NCBI GenBank assembly: GCA_029204225.1
Contig: CM055102.1
Span: forward strand, 32,360,607 to 32,424,606
Source: Diphasiastrum complanatum
Lineage: Eukaryota > Streptophyta > Lycopodiopsida > Lycopodiales > Lycopodiaceae
Direction: 5' to 3'
Length of the DNA stretch: 64,000 nucleotides
In this document: positions 34,241 to 46,591 of the stretch, in pieces
Layout of the letters: every line of letters begins with the position of its first letter
Numbering within the stretch: position 1 is the first letter of the stretch
Position numbers and translations under genes: made by a program
The notes under the pieces: generated by a model
Databases searched by the model: none
The model's input: the letters and a program-made list of their open reading frames with translations, nothing else
Told to the model about the DNA's origin: nothing

Positions 34241-34252
34241 CTCTCCCTTAAG
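34241..34252 (-). promoter_or_regulatory. Polypurine tract of the LARD-like element
   Basis: The minus strand reads CTTAAGGGAGAG directly before the LTR start. Confidence 0.7.
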
Positions 34253-37200
34253 TTCAAATGCAGTAGGAGTAAAGAAATATATTGTAGTAGCGTCTGGAGT
34301 GTCCAAAAGATGTTATGCATATTTCAACTACCTGTACTTGACTCACACTCAAGCACACCATCAAACCACCAGGTTTGGCACACAAAGTATCATGCAAACA
34401 CAATGCTCATATAGAGAGTCTATCATCGTACCCTCGACCAACTAACTTGTCCCTAATCTGACCTGAACACAAGTGGACCACATGAGCAACAATGGCTCAA
34501 ACTGAGAAAATTCCACTGCCACCATAAGACTTACATCCTCCATCTAGCAAGGCTGACATCCTATCAGACACTTACAAGCAAAACCTGTAAAGCTGACATA
34601 AATGAGCGACTGAGGCTCAACCTGAGAAAATCTTACTGCCACCATAAGACTATACCCTCACCAAATAGACAATATATTTGATCCCGACATAGCAAATGCA
34701 CAACCACATACAACTCCAACTCAGATCTAGACTCTCGTGACAAGGTAACATGCAACAAGCAACATTTATGCAAACCAACACGAATACATCAAATACATGA
34801 CCAGGCTTGCACAAACTATGGTATCCTATCGTACCAGCACCTATGCCACTTTTAGATCTGCTGCTACACCACTGGCCACCAAATCAGGTCCTCAACCATG
34901 GCCTACACCTGTAACCAAGATGCTCTCATGTCCAAGCATATCCAACTATCTAATAAGCCCTGAAAGCTGATTTCCATCCATTCCCCATGATCCAAGCACA
35001 AGAGTCTACCAAGGATTCAATAAATGAATAATTTACAAATCTCACCATAGGCTATATATGAGTAGCTCGCCCATTTCCTAGAAATACTGATGATGATCTG
35101 CTTGTCCCCTACATCCCATGTAGGTTTCACTTCCCAAGCTTGACATTGCCAAGGCCTCACCACAACATGTGACACCAACCTAGAGACAACTGTGCATATA
35201 ACCATGCCACTCACCTAATCGCTCGTCAAAGTATTACCTGTCACTCCATGAGTAACCATTTCCATCCCTGCTGGCTCACAACCATGGGCATATTGGATCC
35301 ACATCACCCCGTAATGCACTCCATGCCCTCAGGATATGTACCACCACTAGGTACACTCCATGCCACCTACCTCCAAGTAGGCTTGACCCATCTCTAGGTC
35401 ACCATCCTACTATCCAAGTCGATCGCCAAAGCATCACCTGCTCCTCCTGGCTCCTAGCAGTGTTGCTCGTTCTCTCTGGCTATGTGTCACCCGACACCAT
35501 GCCAACGCAAGCTCGTCCATGATTCACCACTCACGGGATCCCAAGACTATTGTCTCCCTGATCGTATATGGCTGTGAGTGACTTCCTCTAGGCTTCTTGA
35601 TCTCACCACCTATGGATCTAAACCATACAGGTTCCAACACTTGTATCAAGCCTAGACTCCTGAAAATACAACCAAATGCATCACACTCACCACTCACCAA
35701 GAGCATCCAAAGTGTGATCATTGACCCGTCGTTCTTCATCCTCCATGTGTCCCACACATAGCTCGTCCAATGGAAGTCCGCTATCTTGCCCAATGGCTTC
35801 CAACTGGCACCACCTCGCACTTCCATCAACCATGACTACCAAGATGTGTATACCTCCAAGCTAGCCCATATTTGCCTCCGAACGAGAAATTTTCAAGCTA
35901 CAGATGCGTGTGTAAGTGCAGCTATCACCTGACTTGACACTGTCATTGTCAATTCTGTCTGTAAGAGCGTTCCTCTAAATGTCACCCAACATTGGTTGGT
36001 TCGAACCCCAAGAGTTGAACCTGATCACGAGGATTTTTCACCTGTAACCGGCATACCATGCTGCTTGCCCTCTCAAAATTGTCGCCAATGATGAGTAGTC
36101 ACACTGCCAAACTGCACTTTTGTTGCCAATACTAGCTTTCTCCACACAATTCTGCTATAATTCGCCCCCACACCGCATTTACCACTTCCAAACACCTTGT
36201 TACCCTTTCAGAAGCAAGCAATAATGATTTAGAAGTGATTATGTCTCATAAATGGCGAATGTAGCCCATCACTAGGTCACTTGCACTCCGCTCAATGGAA
36301 TGGTGATGAAAACTCCCTAAAACACGTTTCTCCCTGCTCCGTTGGCTCTGAGCAGCCAATTTCAGGGGTCATTTCGGCCCAAGGATGGCCAAAAAAGATG
36401 CCCTCTAGCTCTAATTAGCCCCAATGCTAAATTGCCTTGCATTTTTGAACTAAATCTTCATTTTAAAGACTTTTAATGAAGTGAATTCCAGCTTGAACTT
36501 CTCTTGATCCTGATCTTATGGCTGTCACATTTCATGTGCATTGAGCCCCGTTCCTACAGCCGCAGATTGCTTGAACACTAAGGCCTCAACATTTTTGAAC
36601 GCGTGCGAGTCTCCACGACTCCTTCTCTCTCCTTCTTCTAACTATGGCTTTCAAAGCTACATATGTAGGGCTTTTGTAGCTTGAAAGCAAACTGTTTTCG
36701 CACCATAGATCTAGCAGTGGCTTCCCACGGCCTTCTAACAGCATCATTGTTGCACCAAGGTGCCCACAGCCACTGAAAACTTGAGAAATGGTTTCCTACT
36801 GTGAAATATCCATGACTTTTCAACTGTAAACCCTTGCCCTGTGAGAGAGAGATATTTCTTGGGCTTTGCTCAAGCTATCTCTGAGCTTCGTCTTGCAGCC
36901 TCCTATCTAGCTGAGGTCGCCCTACCTCCAGCTCACTAACACAATTACAGCTCGTCGATTGGTGCAGTATTGACTGCAAACAAGCAGAATTTTCCAGAAA
37001 TCCATCAACACCCCACAAAACTAGAAATTTGTCAAATTTCCTCCGTTTTCAACCAGATTTGTTCCTGTGAATTGCCATGGCTCTCCGTCACTGTCTTTTC
37101 ATTCTCATGCAAGCCCCGTTGTGCCAAATGACTGTTCACACGGTGAATTATGAAGCCAACACTGATGACTTACAAGATTTTCCGTGAATTCTCCCCGGAA

Positions 37201-37390
37201 TTCACCTACGATGATCGTTCTGATCTTTCCTGAAGCTCTAATTGAAGGAACTTTGTTGTCTCCTCCCATCCGGGACTACTGATACCCCGTATGGAGTCCT
37301 CTCTCTTGAGACACTTTGAGTGCTATTTTTCCAAGTGAAAGACGCTATCTCGTAGCTCCACCGGATTGTGCATACCTGCTACACCCTGTC

Positions 37391-37402
37391 GCTCTGATAC
37401 CA
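37391..37402 (-). promoter_or_regulatory. Primer-binding site of the LARD-like element
   Basis: The minus strand reads TGGTATCAGAGC, abutting the LTR end at 37403. Confidence 0.88.
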
Positions 37403-37598
37403 TGTTAAAATCATGTTAGGATCTAGTCAGTATGCAGATCACATCAATCAATCATCATAGACACTCCTCAGACCGATATGTCGATAGTGGGTCATGTCCT
37501 GATAACAACCAAAAACTATAAATCCTAACTAGCTAAAAATATGTACAATTAATTACAATACTGCACTTCAAGCTTACAATAAAAATATATCAGTAACA
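37403..37598 (-). repeat. 5' LTR of the LARD-like element, internally deleted (196 bp)
   Basis: Matches both ends of the 467-bp partner (TGTTAAAATCATGTTAGGAT and GACCGATATGTC) but lacks the middle and has a small deletion near its outer end. Confidence 0.8.
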
Positions 37599-38701
37599 AA
37601 ATAGCCAAGGATCCATATGTCTTCAAAAACCAAGATCCATGAGCATACAAAATGTGATGTTAGCAAAAGAATCTAATTAGTAAAATTCACTTGGATAGAA
37701 CTTACAAAGAAAAAATAAAGATAAAACACTCACCATATAATGAGTGATGTGTGTTTCACCCCATGCATCAATCATCAATCGAATGAACGCTTGTACTTTC
37801 GTATGATATCTCTCGTAATCTTCCTCCCTCAAGTCTTTTTTATTGATAGTCAATGACAAAGCATCAAATGCTTGCCACACCTTTGCACGTGTTGCAGCCA
37901 TACGATCTGAGCCAATATTTGTTGTGCATTCACACACACTCTTCCAATACTCCCATTGATGACTACTTTCTCATTGGAAACTTTGTCGGCAAGTCTTGAG
38001 TTTTTCCACTCAATTCAATGTCCTTGGAAAGATTCACATGGCCTCTGTGTAGTCCCATTTTTGATAACACTATCTCTATATTTTGAATGCTAACATCCGC
38101 TCATGATTTGGGTTGCATATTCCATGCATAGCAACAATGCAAATATAACAACTTGTCCAATATCCGCAATTCACCATGCATCGTGCAAAAATGGACTCTT
38201 TGGAGAGGAACCAAGCTTTGTCTAGATTGTGCTTGTTTGGTAGAACTCATTGGTTGCAATTCAACACACCTTTATTTCGGCCACTTTCAGACATACAATA
38301 TATGCAAAAATGTTTGGCATTCGCACCAAGCCTACAACCAAACATGCATTTTAGGGTCTTCAAATTGGCATCTAAGTGTCATTCCACAGTAAAGTTTTGC
38401 CCACAAACACTTACTAATTCACCTCCATTTTGCGCAAGAATTATCTTGGATATATTGCATCGTTCAAATACCCACGTTAACAAATTGTGAGTCTCTTTAT
38501 GAACTTCTAATACAGCTATCCACCATATATGATTTTCAGACTGCACACGAAATTTGTTGGGCTCACTTCCGCTCGATTGATGTATTGTTTGGTACAAAAA
38601 GTATTGACAACTCACAATCTAAGATTCGCAAATTGTTCAACCCATTTTGTGAACAGTCTATCTCTAAAATAACAACTGCAGAAATGATATCTATCAATAA
38701 C

Positions 38702-38825
<124 letters not shown>

Positions 38826-39103
38826 ATATAATAGTCCCTTCTGGATCTATGTCATAGAAGGGATTCGTTGCTACTTTAATTAAGGAAGTGATATGAACTA
38901 GTTTAGTTTAGTCAAGTTGAGTTTATTTGGCAATTTTGATGGCAATATGCATTTTAAATTTAGAGATAGACTTTATAAAGTTAAAAAGGCATAAGAACAA
39001 TGGACGCAATATTTCTACATTTGTAATGATGCTAGATGTGCTTTTCATTTTGGCCAAAGATCAAAGGGAATAATTAGGTTTTTGTGATATGATTTTCTTC
39101 ACA

Positions 39104-39116
39104 TGGTATCAGAGCC
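39104..39116 (+). promoter_or_regulatory. Primer-binding site of a Copia remnant
   Basis: TGGTATCAGAGCC follows a TTCTTCACA LTR end at 39103. The leader that follows resembles the one after 14916. Confidence 0.82.
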
Positions 39117-39694
39117 TTGTTGCAGGCTATAAGTGGAGGAGAAGCCATTTCTAGTGAGTGATGTGGAGGTATCACCAATTCTAGAGGGCTAGAGTGATTC
39201 CTTGTCAAATTCAAGCATTTTAATGTGTAGAATGGGGATTCTGGTAGTCCAAAACTCAATTTAGGTCATAATACTTGTAGTAGGCTGATTTCTCTCCCTA
39301 CTAGTTGGACTGTGGTGAGTTTTGGTGCATAAGAAAGGCTTTAGAATGTTCTTCAAGATTCTATATCAAAATTTTAGCTTTTGCATGTGTGAATGATTCA
39401 ATTTGCGTACTTTTGTGGAAACCCTAAAATTGATTAAAAAAAATATATATGTTTTCGAAGTTGTTGAACTTTTCAAAAGTGTGTTTCAATCTTAGAGAGT
39501 GCAAAATTTCATGGTATTGTAGGTTGATGATCAACTATCATCCATTCTATGTGTTGGATTTGCTAGTTTGTGTGCAGAAAGAGATTTGAGAGACTCCATA
39601 TCTTTGTGATTTCTTCTTGAATTCATTTATTGATTTTCAAGAGAGTGCTAAGTGCATTGGAGTAGTTTGAAAGAGAAGATCAAATCATTGCAAC

Positions 39695-41150
39695 ATGGCT
39701 ACAAATGGAGGCTTCATGTTGGAGAGCAATGATAGAACAAAGAAGTGTTGAATGCACATACCGTATGCCCTCCCTCAGTTATTATGTGTGTAAGCATCGC
39801 TGGCCAGATGTTTTCTATATGAATGAATACTGATATCGCTGGCCAGAAGCTCAAGAAAAATCGAGCTATGATAGGAGGGCAAAGAAAGCTCTTCATATGA
39901 TCAAGATGAATGTGACTAATGAACTTCTCAAAGAAGTTGGTAAGTGCACTACATCTAGTGAGGCTTGGGAATCTTTAAAGAAGATTTATAAGTACAACTC
40001 TTCATCAGGGTCCTAACCCTTAGGAGGCAAATCTCTCAAAGTTTACAAAAGAAGGATGAAAGTGCTCATGCTTTGTTTTGAGGATTAAAGCATTCAATGA
40101 CAAGTTGGCATGTATTTAAGAAGACATTAAGGAGATAGAACTTATTCCAGTAGTTCTTAATGGCTTGTTGGACGATCATGCTAATCTTGTTCAGAGTTTT
40201 GCTATTTAAAAGACATTGCCAAGTATGGAAGACTTGCAAGAAATCTTGGTGAATGAGGAACTTAGGCTTCTATCGAGGGGATCTACTTTCACATATCAAG
40301 TTGGAGAGGAGGAAGCTATGTTCTCAAAGGCCACGTTTAAGGGTAAGAGCAAAGGCAAGTGGTCTAAAGGACAAGATCAAGGTGAGCCTTCTACTTTTGT
40401 TGGCAAGAAGAAAGATAGAGCTAAAATGTTTCTATTGTGGAGTCAAAGGACATTGTGCTAATGAGAGCTTCAAGAAGAAGAGAGATCAAGGTGAGAAGCA
40501 TGACAATTTTACTTTTGATGAGGATGGTGCTGATGAGCAAAATTCAAGTGATTCTTTTTTGATGTCTTCTTCTTTGCTAAACAATGATGGACATATTGAT
40601 CCATGGTGGATTGATAGTGGATCAAGCTTTCATATGACATGTCACAAAGAGTACTTCACTTCTCTGGTTGCTTATGAAGGAGAGAAGCAGGTCATCAACA
40701 TGGCCAATGATGGTAAAGTTGTTATCAAGGGCATTGGCATTATTCCTATTTTTCTCTCATCTACAAATAGGAATGTAACCTTGAAGAATGTTTTGTTCAT
40801 ACCTCCCATTACTAAGAATGTTTTTAGTGTGTGTCAAATGGTGAACAACGGGCTTAACGTAAAATCTTGCTTGATCAATAGGAATGAAGTTTTGATTTTC
40901 CAAGGCAAGAGACAAAGTGAGCTCTACAAACTTGATGGATATGCTGTTTCTACCCATGGTGGTTTGAAGGTAAAGAAGCAAGTTGGTGAGCTTTGTTCAA
41001 TGTCAAAGTTAGAAAAATGGTCTTATTCTAGATCTCACTCAAAATTTAAGATGATTATTTCATTTAGTACATTTGGATGTGCATTGTACTAGTGCTTTGA
41101 GTAAAGGAGGAGCAAAGATGTTTGTGACTTGCATTGATGACTTTAGTAGA
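39695..41150 (+). pseudogene. Ty1/Copia gag, protease and integrase-start remnant
   Basis: Frames in order: ALHMIKMNVTNELLKEVGK, LVQSFAI, LPSMEDLQEILVNEELRLL, a long open frame (40253-41092) with zinc knuckle CFYCGVKGHCANESF (last Cys changed to Ser or shifted), protease DPWWIDSGSSFHMT, FIPPITKNVFSVCQMV and ELYKLDGYAVS, then in another frame HLDVHCTSALSKGG and FVTCIDDFSR near 41140. It is the same family as 15.3-16.3 kb and a relative of the intact element. The rest of pol is cut off at about 41150. A short duplication of CGCTGGCCAG (39798 and 39838) lies near the gag start. Confidence 0.83.
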
Positions 41151-41559
41151 GCCCGACCGATAAGGTGCTACTTGTTGGGACTTAGTGAGATGTCGTCCAG
41201 ATGACTTGCACCGTGTCGTTGTCATCTTCTATGAGCTTCTCCTGTTCTACCAGGGCCTCTGGTGTGGTGGGATCAACATGGTCAGGTGATGGCACGTATG
41301 CTGTCTACACGAATGCGTCATCGGGCAACAATTTTTGGGCAACGATTTGTCACCCTCGGCAGTTTGTTGAACTGAATCTAGGTGTGGTGTGAGAGCTGTG
41401 GCGGAAGTGTGGAGTGGCTGTATAGTGTGCTATTCGAAAGAGGGAATGACAAGAATGGTGGGGAAGTGAAGGGTGATATCAAGGATGGATGTGGATGTCG
41501 GATATGGTGGAGGTGTGGTGTCAAGTTGAAGTTAATTTGACTGATTTAAAGAAGGGTGT

Positions 41560-42661
41560 CGGGGGATAACTACGAATCGAGAGGGTTAATGCTGAAAAGT
41601 GGAGTGGAAGCGGAGGTAGGAGGTATGGACAAAGTGATAGTGATGATGGTGTGGCAGAAGCGAGAATGACTGCAGAAGGTGGAGGGATGAGTGAGACAAA
41701 AACAGAGGTGGTGATAAAAGTGGATGGTTGGACGGAAGTAGAAGCAATGGATGTCGAAGAGGTGGATGCAGGAGGGCGTGGAGGTGCGATTTGTTGTCAA
41801 GTTGCAGGGAGGCTGCAGAGGTAGATGCAGTGCCACACATGCATTTGCTAGCCGACGGAATAGTTGCAACAGAATGGGTAGAGGTAGTTGTAGTGGAAGG
41901 AGGAAAGAGATTGATGTGTGGAATGGTGGTTCAGAGGATGTCAGAGCGTTTGAGATCTTGAACGTTCTATTCGAGAAGGGTACATGCGAGGTTGCAAAGA
42001 ATAGGCCCGACGGCTATTTGGTTGCGCGAGTTGGGTTTTATGACAAGAGCTAATTCGTTGAGAATAAAGATGTGCCAATCATAGGGCAGAGAATTTCTTG
42101 TAGGATTCCACAAGTTGGTTGAGGAGGGTGGATTGAATGCGCTCCTTCCGCAAACTTGAGACAACGAGAAAATTGTTTAGCAGATGGGCAGCGGCTTGAT
42201 GGGGTTATTGATAGCCTCTATCAGATAATCGTTGTTAGTCTTCAATAGGATTTCAGGAGCAAAGGATGTTAGATAGGGTTTGATGTTAGGGTCTCAACGA
42301 TGGGATTGCGGAGGTCTATCACCCGAGACAATCCCGATGGTAGCCAAAGAGTTAACATTGACACTCACGCGGTGCATTTTGTCGTGGTACTGGATATAGA
42401 ATCTGTTTTTCGTTGGATCCCATGTGGCGAAGGCCACGAGGATGAGTGGCATGTTAATGGCAGATGTGAAAAGCTATGGGTAAATGCCCATTGCTTGGAG
42501 GAGTGGGACGACTGCTTGGACCTATGGCCCCATGGTGTGACCAAGGAGTTAGAAGGTAGTAGCCAGATTTGCATATCAGTAGGCTGCTTGATGATATCTT
42601 TGGGATTGGTTTCGTCCGAAGGACTGGATGGTTGGTTGTCCGGGTTAGAAGAGGAAGCCAT
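41560..42661 (-). pseudogene. Second copy of the unrecognised retroelement ORF
   Basis: A minus-strand ORF begins at 42661 (MASSSNPDNQPSSPSDETNP). Over several frames it gives PLLQAMGIYP, AFATWDPTKNRFYIQYHDKM, VSVNVNSLATIGIVSG, then IKPLPIC and WNPTRNSLPYDWHIFILNE, and ends in a Pro/Ser/His-rich tail (41840-41586). The segment with F-x-I, then N-V-x3-L-x2-(V/I)-G-(F/I), lines up with the ORF at 21-23 kb. Proline-rich sequence follows in both. No coiled coil remains. The left end abuts the Copia remnant at about 41150. The family is unrecognised. Confidence 0.45.
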
Positions 42662-42967
42662 GATGTTAGTGGGCGTGATTAGGTGCTAGATAAGATGTGA
42701 TAGTGACAGAGATGGGAAAAAAAGAGAGAGAAAAAGACTTTTACAAAAGGTAAAAGGCATTACAAACAACGAAAAAGACTTCAAAATTTGGAAAAGGTGT
42801 ATTTCGCGTGAATAGAATTAGAAATAGTGGCAATGAGTGTACGATAGGTGGTTGTGAGGGCTCATGGAAGTGTATGATGATTTTTGTTGCAAACAAAGAA
42901 AGTTGATTTTTCACTAGAAATTTCAGTAGAGCTTCACTACAAAAGTGAGAAACGACTCAAATTCTCT

Positions 42968-42978
42968 CCTTATATAGG
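42968..42978 (-). promoter_or_regulatory. Possible TATA box for the 42661 ORF
   Basis: The minus strand reads CCTATATAAGG, about 310 bp upstream of the ORF start. Confidence 0.42.
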
Positions 42979-43009
42979 AAAAAATCAAAGGGCGTATTAG
43001 GGGAAGTGC

Positions 43010-43650
43010 ACTTTCCACCGCTTAGTTCCAAACCAAATTTTGCAGGGACCTTTTTCACAAAATTCTAAAACCTTAGAGAAGTCTGCGAGAGTTCTTGAGC
43101 TAATTTGACTATCCTACAAAGGTTTTGCGAAGGTTTAGCATGCTCTGCGAGGGTTGATGCACTCTCGTAGGAAGGGAACTCTCACACAGCTTGTTGTATA
43201 AAATCAAAACTTTAAGATCTGACCATGTAAGTAGGTCAATTTCACCTAACTTCTTTTATGCTATCTACAAAGGTTGGTTTGAAGATTTTAATGCCCTGCG
43301 AAGGTTCCTTAGATTTCGCTTTTCTAAACTCTTGCAGACACTCAAATTTGACTGATTTTTCACAAGTAACTCTCACAGAGATTTCTGTAGGTCCATCTGG
43401 ATCAAATCTGACTATGGATGTCTTTGTCAGAGTTTCATGAATATTTGGCAGTTGATCCATCTGTTTAAGAAATTTTTACCTCCATTTTTGGTGTTTTTTC
43501 TTGAGATCTTCATTGTTTGATGCTAAGTGGTGTCTGATAATGATCTGCTACCTTTTTCTATCCCATTTGGATCTAGATTCCACTTGGATCTTACTGGATC
43601 TTGCTTGTTCCGTCCAGATCTTGTCCGATGTTGTGGGTATTTCCTGCACA
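43010..43650 (-). repeat. Motif island and LTR-like segment upstream of the 42661 ORF
   Basis: 43080-43440 holds several TGCGA(A/G)GGTT words (43083, 43128, 43143, 43291). 43447-43650 resembles 19080-19330. The position, upstream of a TATA box and ORF on the minus strand, fits a 5' LTR, but no TG...CA ends or PBS were identified. Confidence 0.42.
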
Positions 43651-43740
43651 ATAATAAACAAGTGGGTCCCACCACTTAAAATACTATTGGCCAAGCCTTA
43701 CCTAGTGGGCCCCACCACACCGAGGGGATCCATCAACATT

Positions 43741-43999
43741 TGATCCCTCGTGTTCACAATGTGGAATTAATCATCCATGCCGAGATTGCCCGATGAGAAA
43801 TTCACAAATAGTCAGGAGGCATTTGGCCTATGTAGACCGATATGCACCTGGGGTGACCCTTCCACCTCAAACGTACTACAAAAGAAAAATCTTAGTGCCA
43901 CCGGGTTATGAAGCGAGTGACGAAGAAGACAATCTGACAAAAGTCCCAAGGTACACAAAGATACCCTCGATGAAATTTTTTGGAGACCAAAAAATCTAA
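43741..43999 (+). pseudogene. Gypsy-type gag C-terminal fragment with zinc knuckle
   Basis: The plus frame reads CSQCGINHPCRDCP, a CX2CX3HX4C knuckle, then DRYAPGVTLPPQTYYKRKIL, VPPGYEASDEED and a stop at 43999. The knuckle spacing matches the gag at 23.5 kb. No upstream gag core and no pol follow. Confidence 0.5.
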
Positions 44000-46164
44000 G
44001 GGAGGAAGAAAAATGGATATATGAGTTAGTAAATGAGTATGTGTTATGTAATCTAAAATATTTGAAGATATGCATAATACAAGCTATGGAGTAATTCCAT
44101 AATGAAATTGTTTAATGAAATTCGTTCATATTTGACCATGAGATTGACTGTAAATTTTGTTATGATTTGGATGAATAAGGAGTGTGTTAACACATGAATT
44201 ACATTTAAGTTGTTAGTACAGTAAAAGACTTTCTTTTAAGGGATAATGATCCTTGATTTGTAAAGCTTATTTACTAACTAGGGTAGAGTTGACAATGTGA
44301 TGATAACCTATGTGTGGAGCCTTATTGTTGAATTGCCATTTCATAAATGGATTATTAATATCCATCATAAACAAAACTTATGGATTCTCCAATATTTTGG
44401 TTGTGTTTGATATGTGCCTATAATTGGAATAGGGATTTTAGATTGATTCTTCAAATCTCTAAAATATCAGATAAGGTGGTTAAGGGTTTTCTTGAAGGAA
44501 GAGCTGGTGGTATTAGACATCAGTAATTTTGAAAAGGAAATTCTAGGACTGTAAAGATTTGATTATCAATGAAGTATTTTATTAAAAGTTGATCATTGAA
44601 TAAATGTCGGGTATTTTGAAAAATTTTGAGGTTTAATTTGGATCCCAATGAGGCATCTCTTGATTTACAAAATCAAAAAAACCCTTAAAGCTATTTCTCA
44701 CCTTTTTAGAACATTTCTTTAAAAATTTCCGAAGTACAAGACATTAGACTAACTTTCATATGCTTCTTTGGGTGTGAAGTTAATTCTTTTCTGGAGGACT
44801 GTTATCACCAACTCCAACAAGAAAGGCATTCAAAGAGTCATAGGTTATGGAAGGAGTCTCTTCACATTCCATAAGCGACTTGAAATTTTTTGATAAGTGC
44901 TTAGGTCATTTGTGCTTTCAATTTATTAAATCCCAAATTATCTCTTATGCATGGATATATCTCAGATGGATGATGTTAACTATCACTCATATTGAAACTA
45001 TTCGAGGGAAAGGTCTTGAAAGTAATAGAGTGAATCCTTTTTGGGAAGGCACTTATTATTGACTTTTCAGATATTTTCATGTGTCATCTCTCCAGTTAAC
45101 TTTTTGTAAGAAAAAAAAAATTAGAAAATTTCTGTAAAAAGGAGGGGTGATGTGGTGTGTAAAAGTCTACTAGAAGATATGTGTTGCACAATATTTGAAA
45201 AAAACTAGTTGATGTATAGAAATGTGATTATCTGAAAGTATTTTCAAACAAAATCCAAAGTAAGATACAAGACTAGAACTTCTCTAATGAGAGAACTTTT
45301 GTAGGGATTGTGAGGAACAATCTGGAACTAGAAATGCATAAGAATCTAATCTTTTGTGATTAATGAATCATAAATGGATACTTAATCAGAGGATAATTAG
45401 GAAATATATAGATTCTTAAGTATGTCGAGCAATTCCAAGTATATTAAATGAGTTGAGATTTCAAAGTATTATTTTGAAAGTCTAAATCTCTTTATTCTAG
45501 TATTTTATCGAATCCTATAGATCTCACATGCATTTCTCATTAAGTAAATCGTTTTTACTTATGGAGAGTTTTGCTTACTTTACTAGATTGTATTTTGTAC
45601 AGATTATAGTCTATAGTTGTTTGTGTACAAGTTCAATCTAAATCTCTGGATTTATAGGAGATAGATAAATCTATTGAGATTCAGATATATTGCTAATTTC
45701 TTGCATGTGATGTTAGAAATAGAGCAATAACTCATAGAGTAACTGTAGTGCTCTGGATTGAGTTATGGATGTTTGATGCTTGATGGATCTCCTAGAGATT
45801 TTGAATTGTTGTATTTCAAAATATTTGGATATTCTAAGAATATTTGTACCAAGAAGCACTAATATATGCAAGAATTGAGGATTGATTTTAGACTATGATT
45901 ACAATGAGATTTCTTCATCTTTTGCACTTGATCTCTGTAATAAAGAGTTGATTCACCCAGTGGTTCATGTAATTGGAGATTACATGAAGGTGATGTCTTT
46001 ATTTAGAGAAGATCAACCCATTTGGAAGATTTATTGCTTAGTGTATCTTTGGGTTCTAAGTTTGTACTCTTGTGTAGAGACAAGCAATTGAAGAATTGTT
46101 GCACCTCTGATTACTATTTTAGATAGAAAGATCAGACTAAGAATAATAATTTCTGGATTAGTCC
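44000..46164. other. No recognised gene
   Basis: About 2.2 kb of AT-rich DNA. The frames at 44847-45062 and 45882-46091 show no known protein. It leads into an LTR and may be internal sequence of an old element. Confidence 0.4.
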
Positions 46165-46591
46165 TAATATGGTAGATTGGGCCTTTGGTATTCGAGATTG
46201 TTGGTCACGCCAGGATTTAATTCCATGTCAAGGCCAATTTGTGACTAATAACCTTGAGAGAACCCAGACACTCTCATTGAGACATATGTAGTGCATGTAC
46301 GTGTGACATATATAGGCAAGAGGAGTGCATGAAGAGTTGTGACCTATTTATAGTTAGACTGCATGGGGTTTGCATGGGTTCATGCACATGAATCTACTCT
46401 CTATATATTTAGGTAGGGATTCTCCCGTCGACAACTTTGGTTCAGGTTATTAGTTGCTCTCTTCTCCTCAAACATTCACATGGCATGGCTCGGGGGCTAG
46501 ATCCAGGATTGATCTAGGATTGGTTGGGAGGTTTTGCTCCTACATGTCTCTCCTATCCTCATCTCAGGAGCTTTCCCTAGTGATCTTTACA
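46165..46591 (+). repeat. Solo-type LTR, plus strand, relative of 2845-3406
   Basis: Ends TGATCTTTACA at 46591 and aligns along most of its length with the minus-strand LTR at 2845-3406. No PBS follows, so it is a solo LTR or a truncated end. It lacks the SINE present in the other copy. Confidence 0.7.

Larger units (their letters stand above)
33774..37598 (-). mobile_element. Non-coding LTR element (LARD-like)
   Basis: Minus-strand order: LTR (37598-37403), iMet-type PBS (37402-37391), 3.1 kb without gag or pol, polypurine tract, LTR (34240-33774). A 4-bp AAAT flanks both sides (33770-33773 and 37599-37602). The longest open frames in the interior (for example 35524-35829) show no element protein. 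It must have relied on proteins from another element. It is inserted in the transposase-like pseudogene. Confidence 0.82.
33390..38620 (-). pseudogene. Decayed transposase-like gene, split by a LARD element
   Basis: Minus-strand coding pieces run 38615 to 37603 and resume from 33773. They read ENHIWWIAVLEVHKETHNLL, then HLDANLKTLKCMFGC, GANAKHFCIYCMSESG, MAATRAKVWQAFDALSL, EDYERYHTKVQAFIRLMIDA, GETHITHYM, HILYAHGSWFLKTYGSLAI, and across the insertion GMEKSHYRGKAVYFKNSRHG and SNVLVEIFQ-FYRGVLSR. The pattern D-LK-L plus G(A)N(S/A)-C-x-C, followed by HY(M)H, G-EKSHY and FYR, resembles large uncharacterised, probably transposon-derived proteins I recall from several eukaryotes. Stops are frequent. 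A GTGAGT intron donor follows THYM. The assignment is from memory and needs a profile search. Confidence 0.55.

Noticed and set aside
34241-37390. Coding genes inside the LARD-like element
   Set aside because: The longest frames (101 codons at 35524-35829 on the minus strand and smaller ones) match no element protein and lack family context.
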